A stretch of DNA of 64,000 nt, taken from NCBI GenBank assembly GCA_964410325.1, contig CAYPFN010000009.1:6411-70410 (forward strand), read 5' to 3'. Position 1 is the first letter of the stretch. Each line of letters starts with the position of its first letter. Shown in pieces: positions 8,318 through 15,627 of this stretch. Source of the stretch: CAAFZY01 sp964410325. Lineage in GTDB: Bacteria; Pseudomonadota; Alphaproteobacteria; RF32; CAG-239. A program made the translations under genes and the position numbers. The notes beneath the pieces were generated by a model. The model was not told the origin of the DNA and made no database searches. It was given only the letters and a program-made list of their open reading frames with translations.

Positions 8318-10789
8318 ATGGCTGACGAAAAAGGGAAATTAACATTATCTGGAAAATCAACTCTGACTTTGAAGAATGTCGGCAAAACATCTTCTTCTGA
8401 GGGCAGAAAAATGGTTCAAGTCGAAGTGCGCAAAAAACGCACGATTTCTTCTTCTGTGCCGACGCCGTCGGCAAAAGTCGAGATTGATGAAGCTACCGCC
8501 CAAAAACTGCGCTTGATTGCAGAAGCCAAAGAACATGAGGCCAAACGTCGCCAGGAAGAAGAAGCTAAGGAAATCCTGCGTCAAAAGCAGCGGGATGAGC
8601 AGGCTGCGCGTTTAGAAGCTGATGAAAAAGCGCGACAAGAGGAAAAGCGCCACCAAACAGAAGAAAAAGTCCGTTTGGAGAAAGAAAATGCTCCAGTTAA
8701 AAACCAGCCTAAAGCTGAAAAAGCGGTTGTCGACAACGAAGATAAGTATAAAAGTAAAAAATCAAGAGATTTTGACGATGACGATGATGAAGGTTATAAC
8801 AATAGGAAAACAGCATCATCACGCCATTTGACCAAAGAAGAAACTTTTGAACAGGAACGCAAAAAAATTCAAAAACGCAGTTTTGAGTCACCGCGCCGCA
8901 ACGCTAAAATCAATGTTAACAGCTTTATGAATGCTGATGAAGACGATGACTATGGCTTTAGCGCACCCCGTCGTCGCTTTAAGAAAAAACAACCTAAACC
9001 AGCTGTTCAGCCTACGGCTCAGACAGAAAAAATCATCAAAGAAGTTGTTATTCCGGAGGTTATCACTGTTCAGGAACTGGCCAATCGTATGGCGGAAAAA
9101 AGTGCTGAAGTAATTAAAAAACTAATGTCTTTGGGTGTTATGGCCACAATTAATCAACCGATTGATGCCGATACCGCTCAGATTGTTGTTGAAGAAATGG
9201 GACATAAATTTAAGCGTGTGGCAGACAGTGATGTTGAAGAAGGTTTAACCGGTCCGGCGGATGCCGAAACAGATTTGCGTCCGCGGCCACCAGTGGTAAC
9301 AGTTATGGGACATGTTGACCACGGGAAAACCTCCTTGTTGGATGCTTTGCGCGAAACTAATGTTGCGGCTAAAGAAGCTGGTGGTATTACTCAGCATATC
9401 GGCGCTTATCAGATTGAGGTTCCCGGCGGACAAAAAATTACTTTTATTGACACGCCAGGCCATGAAGCCTTTTCAGAGATGCGCGCCCGCGGTGCAAAAG
9501 TAACGGATATTGTGGTATTGGTGGTTGCCGCTAATGATGGAATTATGCCACAGACCATTGAAGCCATCCGCCATGCCCAGGCTGGCGAAGTGCCGATTGT
9601 TGTGGCCATCAACAAAATTGATTTGCCGGGTGCCGATCCAATGCGGGTTAAAACCGAACTTTTACAGCACGGCATTGCTGTTGAGGAAATGGGCGGTGAA
9701 AGTTTATGCGCCGAAGTTTCTGCCAAAAAACGCATTAATATTGATAAATTGCTTGAAGCAATTTTATTGCAGGCAGAAATTCTTGATTTAAAAGCCAATC
9801 CCGATCGTAAAGCTGAAGGTGCCGTGATTGAGGCTAAAATGGAAAAAGGCCGAGGTAGCGTTGCGACAGTTTTGGTACAAAACGGAACGCTGCGCATAGG
9901 GGATGTTTTTATTGCTGGTAAAGAATGGGGGCATGTACGCGCCATGTTTAATGAACACGGCAAAAAAGTCCACGAGGCTGCACCAGCAACGCCTGTAGAG
10001 GTTTTAGGTCTGCAGGGAACACCAGCGGCCGGCGATAACTTTATTGTTGTTAAAGATGAAACGCAAGCTAAAGAAGTAACAAATTATCGGATTCGCAAAG
10101 AACGTGAAGCTAAATTGGTTAAAAGCGCCAAATCAGCCATGGAACAAATGCTTGATAAAATCAAATCAGGCGAGGCCAAGCATTTGTCAGTGATTATTAA
10201 AGCTGATGTTCAAGGGTCAATTGAGGCGATAGAAGGTACAATCAAAAAATTGTCAACGGATGAAGTTTCCGTACAGATTCTGCACGCCGCAGTCGGCCCG
10301 ATTTCAGAATCGGATATTTCGCTTGCCAAAGCCTCTAATGCCTTTATCATTGGTTTTAATGTCCGGGCTATTCCGCAAGCCCGCGATATGGCCCGCCGTG
10401 ATGGTGTTGACATCCGTTATTATTCAATTATTTACGATGTCGCCGATGATGTGAAAAAAGGTCTGGAAGGTTTGCTTTCTCCGGAAGTTAGGGAAAAACT
10501 TCTGGGTTATGCCGAAATCCGTAATGTCTTTAATATCACAGGCGTTGGCAAAGTTGGCGGTTGTATGGTCACCGAAGGTTTTGTCAAACGCGGTGCCAAA
10601 GTTCGGCTACTCCGGGATAATGTTGTTATCCATGACGGTAATTTAGCACAACTGAAACGCTTTAAGGAAGATGTCAAGGAAGTTCGTGAAGGTTATGAAT
10701 GCGGCATGAGTTTTGAGAATTATAATGACATTCAAACAGGTGATTTTATTGAATGTTATGAATTGGAAACAATTGCGGCCAAGCTTTGA
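8318..10789 (+). CDS. infB: Translation initiation factor IF-2
   Basis: GTPase that places initiator tRNA on the 30S subunit. The long charged N terminus (about residues 1-240) is rich in Lys, Glu and Arg with an acidic DDDDDE stretch. It is followed by the IF2-N helix domain (ITVQELANRMAEKSAEVIKKL). The G domain has GHVDHGKT (G1), DTPGHEAF (G3) and NKIDLPGAD (G4), then beta-barrel domains and the C-terminal fMet-tRNA domain (TGVGKVGGCMVTEG). ATG 8318 is preferred over the frame opening at 8288 because GGAGAGG lies 7 nt upstream. This gives 823 residues. Confidence 0.97.
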   Translation: MADEKGKLTLSGKSTLTLKNVGKTSSSEGRKMVQVEVRKKRTISSSVPTPSAKVEIDEATAQKLRLIAEAKEHEAKRRQEEEAKEILRQKQRDEQAARLEADEKARQEEKRHQTEEKVRLEKENAPVKNQPKAEKAVVDNEDKYKSKKSRDFDDDDDEGYNNRKTASSRHLTKEETFEQERKKIQKRSFESPRRNAKINVNSFMNADEDDDYGFSAPRRRFKKKQPKPAVQPTAQTEKIIKEVVIPEVITVQELANRMAEKSAEVIKKLMSLGVMATINQPIDADTAQIVVEEMGHKFKRVADSDVEEGLTGPADAETDLRPRPPVVTVMGHVDHGKTSLLDALRETNVAAKEAGGITQHIGAYQIEVPGGQKITFIDTPGHEAFSEMRARGAKVTDIVVLVVAANDGIMPQTIEAIRHAQAGEVPIVVAINKIDLPGADPMRVKTELLQHGIAVEEMGGESLCAEVSAKKRINIDKLLEAILLQAEILDLKANPDRKAEGAVIEAKMEKGRGSVATVLVQNGTLRIGDVFIAGKEWGHVRAMFNEHGKKVHEAAPATPVEVLGLQGTPAAGDNFIVVKDETQAKEVTNYRIRKEREAKLVKSAKSAMEQMLDKIKSGEAKHLSVIIKADVQGSIEAIEGTIKKLSTDEVSVQILHAAVGPISESDISLAKASNAFIIGFNVRAIPQARDMARRDGVDIRYYSIIYDVADDVKKGLEGLLSPEVREKLLGYAEIRNVFNITGVGKVGGCMVTEGFVKRGAKVRLLRDNVVIHDGNLAQLKRFKEDVKEVREGYECGMSFENYNDIQTGDFIECYELETIAAKL

Positions 10790-10840
10790 AAATGAAAGCG
10801 GTATTATAAAAATGCCGAGGTGGTTGTAAAGGAAAAAATA

Positions 10841-11230
10841 ATGGCACAAAAAGAAGTATCACAACGCCAGCTGCGGGTCGGTCAAGAGATTAAACGAGTT
10901 TTAACCTCGGCTTTGGAGCGTGGTGAGGTACACAGTTCTGAGTTATTTGATGCGTTTATTACGGTTACGGAAGTCCGAGTGTCGCCGGATTTAAAATATG
11001 CCACAGCTTATGTAATGACCTTAAACGGCAAGAATCTCGGGCAAATTTTGGAAAAATTAAATGCGGATGCCTGGCTTTTTAAAAAACAGATTGCAGATAA
11101 ACTGCAGCTGCGTTATACGCCGGAACTCAGTTTTCGGGCTGATGATTCATTCATTGAAGTTGATAGAATCGAAAAACTGTTACGTAATCCGAAAGTGGCA
11201 CAAGATTTGAAGAAGAAAGATTCTGAATAA
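10841..11230 (+). CDS. rbfA: Ribosome-binding factor A
   Basis: Small KH-fold factor for late 30S maturation and cold adaptation. It shows RQLRVGQEIKRVLTSAL, VTVTEVRVSPDLKYATAYV with one substitution, and LRYTPELSFRADDSFIEVDRIEKLL. ATG 10841 follows AAAGGA at a good distance and gives 129 residues; the GTG at 10820 is less likely. The usual next genes truB and rpsO are absent. A zinc-ribbon microgene and a terminator follow instead. Confidence 0.94.
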   Translation: MAQKEVSQRQLRVGQEIKRVLTSALERGEVHSSELFDAFITVTEVRVSPDLKYATAYVMTLNGKNLGQILEKLNADAWLFKKQIADKLQLRYTPELSFRADDSFIEVDRIEKLLRNPKVAQDLKKKDSE

Positions 11231-11249
11231 ATAAAATAAGGAGGTGGAT

Positions 11250-11366
11250 ATTGCACCGGTAACTAAAAAATGTCCGTTTTGTTGTTCGGAAACTCAGGTT
11301 CCTTCTGTTCGCCACCTGCATTGCACCTCTGAATTGCTGGCTAAAAAGAAAAAACGCAAAAAATAA
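11250..11366 (+). CDS. Zinc-ribbon microprotein, possibly started at ATT
   Basis: A 38-codon frame right after rbfA. It encodes C-P-F-C, then V-R-H-L-H-C-T-S-E-L, then a Lys/Arg tail (KKKKRKK), a CxxC...HxxC zinc-ribbon pattern. It resembles the short CPyClsEI...CxxCTSEL module I associate with tails of some alphaproteobacterial proteins; this is from memory. AAGGAGGTG (11238-11246) is a near-perfect Shine-Dalgarno, but no ATG follows. ATT 11250 is at the right distance. GTG 11244 is in frame but lies inside the Shine-Dalgarno. The terminator follows directly, so it ends the operon. Confidence 0.6.
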   Translation: MAPVTKKCPFCCSETQVPSVRHLHCTSELLAKKKKRKK

Positions 11367-11383
11367 TGATGCTCTCTAAAAAA

Positions 11384-11406
11384 AGCGGATTTAATCCGCT
11401 TTTTTT
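11384..11406. terminator. Bidirectional terminator closing the infB operon
   Basis: AGCGGAT (11384-11390), loop TTA, ATCCGCT (11394-11400), flanked by an A-run on the left and T-run on the right. It works for the plus-strand operon and overlaps the stop codon (11391-11393) of the convergent minus-strand gene. Confidence 0.85.
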
Positions 11407-12530
11407 GCATGTTTAGAAGCGATATCTTTGGCTTTATATGTAATATCCTTTGCTTTTTCTTTCATGGAGTGTGCTTTTTGTGAAAGATCTTTGGTTTTTT
11501 CTGTTAAATAATCTTTCAGCATCGCTAATTTACGTTTTTCTTTAATTTCTTTTTGCCTATGGGACAAATATCCTTCATAAGAAAATAGCGCAATTCCGGA
11601 AAATACCAAGGGCAACAGATAATAAATAATCCGATATACAATCAAGGCGCCAAACAACATTGCCTGATTTTCAGCATCGGGAATTATATTGGAAAACACC
11701 AGTTCAAATACGCCGAGCCCTCCCGGAACCTGGCTGAAAATCCCTAAAATCTGAGCAATAATAAATGCGCCGATAAAAACATCAAAAGGAATATCAATAA
11801 AATGAATAAGCGTAAAATAAAGAACAAATGAAGCCAGCAAAATATCAATACTGCCGATAAAAATTTGTGCCAAAGCCATTTTAAATGTCGGAATATTAAA
11901 AGCGATACCTTTAATGTCAATCGTTTTTTTATAAAACAGGCTGGCGCCTAGATAGATGAGTAATCCGATAAGAGAAACAAAGGCAATAACGGTAGTGGTA
12001 AACAGTGACATGGAGCCTTCGCCGAAAGCATGATCCGGAGTGATGATATAACCGATAATAATTAGAAAAAAACAGGCAATAAGATAAGTAAAACCTGAAA
12101 ACGTTACCATTTTGACAATTTCGTCAGCATGAAACCGCCATCGTGTATATAGACGATACCGGATAGCCCCGCCGGAAACAACAGCGTGTCCAGCATTATT
12201 ACTGACCGAAAAACCGATAAATCCGGCAAAAATCCACCGCCAAACCGGCAGTTTTCGGTCGATATATCGTAAAGCCAAAAAATCATAAGAGGAAAGGGCA
12301 ATATAACCACAGAAAGAAGCAATGGTGGCATAAATAAGATTTTGATTCGGAATACTCATTATGGCCGAGTGCAAATCTGCCAGATTATATTTAGCCAGTT
12401 GTTTATAAATCATAAAAGCTGCCAGAGCAAAGAAAAACAATCCTGCCCAGGATATGATTTTTTTAATCATCCTTTTGGTTTTGTACGCCATCCCTGTTTG
12501 GGTATTTATTTTCTTTTCTTTTTGTTTCAC
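11391..12530 (-). CDS. YbhN / LPG-synthase-TM family inner-membrane protein with charged tail
   Basis: Polytopic membrane protein of 379 residues with about eight hydrophobic segments between residues 25 and 325. It matches the UPF0104 / lysylphosphatidylglycerol-synthase transmembrane family: FIGFSVSNNAGHAVVSGGAIRYRLY, QVPGGLGVFELVF and YRIIYYLLPLVF. The cytoplasmic aminoacyltransferase domain of MprF is absent, so lipid flipping or lipid-related transport is more likely; the substrate is unknown. The last 45 residues are a Lys-rich amphipathic repeat (KTKDLSQKAH, KAKDITYKAKDIASK) that is not part of the family core. It is followed by a bidirectional terminator. Confidence 0.8.
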   Translation of the reverse strand: MKQKEKKINTQTGMAYKTKRMIKKIISWAGLFFFALAAFMIYKQLAKYNLADLHSAIMSIPNQNLIYATIASFCGYIALSSYDFLALRYIDRKLPVWRWIFAGFIGFSVSNNAGHAVVSGGAIRYRLYTRWRFHADEIVKMVTFSGFTYLIACFFLIIIGYIITPDHAFGEGSMSLFTTTVIAFVSLIGLLIYLGASLFYKKTIDIKGIAFNIPTFKMALAQIFIGSIDILLASFVLYFTLIHFIDIPFDVFIGAFIIAQILGIFSQVPGGLGVFELVFSNIIPDAENQAMLFGALIVYRIIYYLLPLVFSGIALFSYEGYLSHRQKEIKEKRKLAMLKDYLTEKTKDLSQKAHSMKEKAKDITYKAKDIASKHAKKAD

Positions 12531-12557
12531 TGTATGTTCCCATTAGAAGATTTAATA

Positions 12558-13691
12558 TTAATTAGTCTGTGTTTTCATATTTTCATCTATATAGAGCCGT
12601 ATATTGTTACCAAAGGTTTGACGGATGTACAATGTCAATTCCGAGGGCTTAAATTTAATTGTTTCAGCCAAATTCTGGGCTTGCAGCAATTCTCCGATTT
12701 TTAATTCGCTGGCTATTTTATCCCGATAGCGTGCGGCACCTTTAGCTTCATAAATTGAAGCAATGTTGTAAAGAATATGAGCTTGGATTAAATTGCGCGG
12801 ATACATTTTGCCTTCGGCATAAATATTTGCCAACATCATTATTGCTTCAATATTGCCTTGCTCGGCAGCGCCGTTAAGATACTTAACCACATTGCTATAA
12901 TTTTGAGCGACGCCATGTCCGGACGCATACATCATGGCCAAAACATACAGTGCCTCATCAAAAGCAGTAGTTGCGGCATCTTTTATCAGTCTGAAGGCCT
13001 TATGATAATCCTGCGGAAGGCGAAACCCTTTATAATAAGCATAGCCAAGCATAAATTTGGCGGTATTGTTACCAGCATCAGCCGCCTGTTGAAAAAGTTG
13101 GATAGCTTCATCGAGATTTTTATTTTGACTGTCGCCACTTAAATAAATAAACGCCAGATTAACCGCAGCATCATCGCTTCCCTGCTGAGCGGCTTTTGCA
13201 AACAGCAGAGAAGCTTTGATATAATCCACCTGAGTGCCGATGCCGTTGAAATATAGACTGCCCAAATTGTTTAAAGCAATTTTATCATTTTGTTTGGCAG
13301 CCATTTCATAATATTTGAAAGCTTGCTCATAATCAGCTTGCACACCGTCCGTACCGTATAAATACATATAACCGAGCGAAAGCTGGGCGCTGATATTACC
13401 ACTTTCAGCTAGTCTTATCATTTTTTGCAGAGGCGTTTCCTGAATATCTTCTTGTTCAGAACTTTCCATATTCTCTTCCGGAATTTCCACTGTGGCAGGT
13501 TTTTTGATAAAAGAGAAATTTAAAAATGAAAAGATTCCCCGGTCATCTGCGATATTTTTCTCAGTTTTTTTTACCTCAGTTTCGGTGCTTTGCGTCTCGC
13601 CACTGATGCTGGTGGCTAAATCAAAGCTTTGAGCCAGCGACATGCTGGAAACAAACAGGACAGCGCATGACCATATCATGAATTTTTTCAT
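12558..13691 (-). CDS. Secreted Sel1-like repeat protein
   Basis: Exported protein of 377 residues with a signal peptide (to about 20, SLAQS). After a low-complexity stretch it carries about six Sel1-like (TPR-type) repeats from about residue 90 to 300. Examples are AQLSLGYMYLYGTDGVQADYEQAFKYYEMAA, ALNNLGSLYFNGIG and AKFMLGYAYYKGFRLPQDYHKAF. Such proteins act as scaffolds for protein complexes; the partner here is unknown. The 3' end is 28 bp upstream of the YbhN-like gene on the same strand, so the two may share a transcript. Confidence 0.85.
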   Translation of the reverse strand: MKKFMIWSCAVLFVSSMSLAQSFDLATSISGETQSTETEVKKTEKNIADDRGIFSFLNFSFIKKPATVEIPEENMESSEQEDIQETPLQKMIRLAESGNISAQLSLGYMYLYGTDGVQADYEQAFKYYEMAAKQNDKIALNNLGSLYFNGIGTQVDYIKASLLFAKAAQQGSDDAAVNLAFIYLSGDSQNKNLDEAIQLFQQAADAGNNTAKFMLGYAYYKGFRLPQDYHKAFRLIKDAATTAFDEALYVLAMMYASGHGVAQNYSNVVKYLNGAAEQGNIEAIMMLANIYAEGKMYPRNLIQAHILYNIASIYEAKGAARYRDKIASELKIGELLQAQNLAETIKFKPSELTLYIRQTFGNNIRLYIDENMKTQTN

Positions 13692-13815
13692 CTAATCAAT
13701 CCTTTTAAATTCATATTGCGCTATACTAAACTAAAAAAAATGCAGTTTCAAGGCAAATATTGTTGTAAAAAAAAATAAGGTATGTTAAGGGACGATAAAA
13801 TGGAAAGGAAAAAAC

Positions 13816-15624
13816 ATGCCGACAGAAACGCCGATTTATACAATTAAGAATGCTCGTTTAACCTTTGGCTTAACACCGTTGTTTACAGGAATTGAATTAT
13901 CCATCAGTCGCGGCGATAAAATTTGTCTTGTCGGCCGCAATGGTTCAGGAAAATCAACTTTGTTAAAAATTATTTACGGGCAGATTGAGGCAGATTCAGC
14001 CGAGATATTTATCCAGCCGGGCACAAAAATTTCATATATGCCGCAAGAACCTGACTTTTCAGGATTTAACAGCTTGCGGAGTTATATTCTTTCCGGATTA
14101 AAAGATAATGCTACAGGACAAGAATATAAGGCAGATATATTAATCCAACATCTGCAGATTCTGGAAAATCAGAGTCCTGCGTCGGCTTCGGGAGGAGAGT
14201 TGAAAAAAGCGGCTTTGGCTAAGGCTCTAATTGATGACCCGGATATTTTGCTTTTGGATGAACCAACCAATCATTTAGATATAGCCACAATTGAAAAGCT
14301 AGAAAAAATTATTGAAAAATTTAAAGGAGCCGTTGTTGTCATCAGTCATGACCGAATGTTTCTAAACCACGTTTCCCGGCAGAGTTTCTGGTTAGATCGT
14401 GGCATTTTGCACAGCAACAATAAAGGATTTGCTCATTTTGACGAATGGCAGGAGCAGATTCTGGAGCAAGAAATTATTGCGCAGAAATATTTAAATAAAA
14501 AAATCGAAGAAGAAACCGAATGGTTACATAAAGGCGTAACCGCCCGACGCAAGCGCAATCAGGGAAGATTGCGGCGTTTGCAACAACTGCGACAGGAAAG
14601 AAGAGAGCAAATTAAACAAATCGGTTCAGTTAATTTGGCGATTGATTCAGGAGAGTTGCGTTCACGCCTGGTTATTGAGGCTAAACACATTTACAAAGCT
14701 TACGGCGGTCGGGAATTGGTTAAAGATTTTTCTATCCGCGTCATGAAAGGCAACCGTTTGGGGATTGTTGGCCCGAATGGCGCTGGCAAAACAACGCTGA
14801 TAAAGCTGTTAACTAAAAAAATAGCGCCAGATTCAGGTTTTGTCCGCATTGGCAAAAATTTGGAAGAGGCATATTTTGATCAGAACCGCGTAACATTAGA
14901 TCCGAAAAAAACATTATGGAAAACACTTTGCAATGAAGGAGATCATATTTGGGTTCGTGGCCATTACCGCCATGTTGTGGCTTATTTGAAAGATTTTTTA
15001 TTTAAGCCTGATCAGGCGCAATGTCTGGTGTCAACACTTTCAGGCGGTGAGAAAAACCGTTTGATGCTGGCGGTTGCATTGGCACGACCGTCAAATTTTC
15101 TGGTGCTTGACGAACCGACCAATGATTTGGATATGGACACGTTGGATTTATTGCAAGAAGTTTTGGATGAATATCCGGGAACAATTTTAGTCGTCAGCCA
15201 TGACCGCGATTTTTTGGATAAAGTGGCAACATCTCTTTTATATATGAAAGGCGACGGAACTATTACCGAACATATCGGCAGCTATAGCGAGCTCATAAAA
15301 AAACTTAAAAGCGAACCAGAGAAAAAAGAACTTAAAAACCGCATATCTGCTCCAGTAGTTGAAAGATTTGCAACGGATAACCAGCGCAAGCTGAGCTATA
15401 AAGACAAACGTCTTTTGGAAATACTTCCCAATGAAATTACTACGTTGGAAAAACGTATTGCCGAAATTGAACAACGATTGTATCTGGAAACGGATTTGTA
15501 TTCGTGCGCTCCAGAAGAATTTGACCGACTAACGAAAGACCTGCAGGTTTGCCGGCATGAAAAAGAACAAAAAGAAACAACCTGGCTTGAAATACAGTTA
15601 AAAGCCGATGAGTTAGCAAGCTGA
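13816..15624 (+). CDS. uup: ABC-F family ATPase, Uup type
   Basis: Soluble twin-ATPase ABC protein. Site 1 has Walker A GRNGSGKST, signature SGGELKK and Walker B LLLDEPTNHLD. Site 2 has GPNGAGKTT, LSGGEKNR and LVLDEPTNDLD. A basic linker (RRKRNQGRLRRLQQLRQERRE) lies between them and a C-terminal coiled coil (about 530-602) is present, as in Uup. Members act on ribosomes or branched DNA rather than in transport. It is convergent with mutS, the two stops being 3 bp apart. It starts 124 bp from the divergent Sel1 gene. Confidence 0.9.
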   Translation: MPTETPIYTIKNARLTFGLTPLFTGIELSISRGDKICLVGRNGSGKSTLLKIIYGQIEADSAEIFIQPGTKISYMPQEPDFSGFNSLRSYILSGLKDNATGQEYKADILIQHLQILENQSPASASGGELKKAALAKALIDDPDILLLDEPTNHLDIATIEKLEKIIEKFKGAVVVISHDRMFLNHVSRQSFWLDRGILHSNNKGFAHFDEWQEQILEQEIIAQKYLNKKIEEETEWLHKGVTARRKRNQGRLRRLQQLRQERREQIKQIGSVNLAIDSGELRSRLVIEAKHIYKAYGGRELVKDFSIRVMKGNRLGIVGPNGAGKTTLIKLLTKKIAPDSGFVRIGKNLEEAYFDQNRVTLDPKKTLWKTLCNEGDHIWVRGHYRHVVAYLKDFLFKPDQAQCLVSTLSGGEKNRLMLAVALARPSNFLVLDEPTNDLDMDTLDLLQEVLDEYPGTILVVSHDRDFLDKVATSLLYMKGDGTITEHIGSYSELIKKLKSEPEKKELKNRISAPVVERFATDNQRKLSYKDKRLLEILPNEITTLEKRIAEIEQRLYLETDLYSCAPEEFDRLTKDLQVCRHEKEQKETTWLEIQLKADELAS

Positions 15625-15627
15625 GGC

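Noticed and set aside
9409..9963. Long minus-strand open frame inside infB
   Set aside because: It is antisense to a fully conserved IF-2 GTPase region, has no ribosome site or family resemblance and arises from codon bias.
13807..13842. Possible short leader peptide before uup
   Set aside because: The AT-rich run has no separate start, ribosome site and stop distinct from uup itself.
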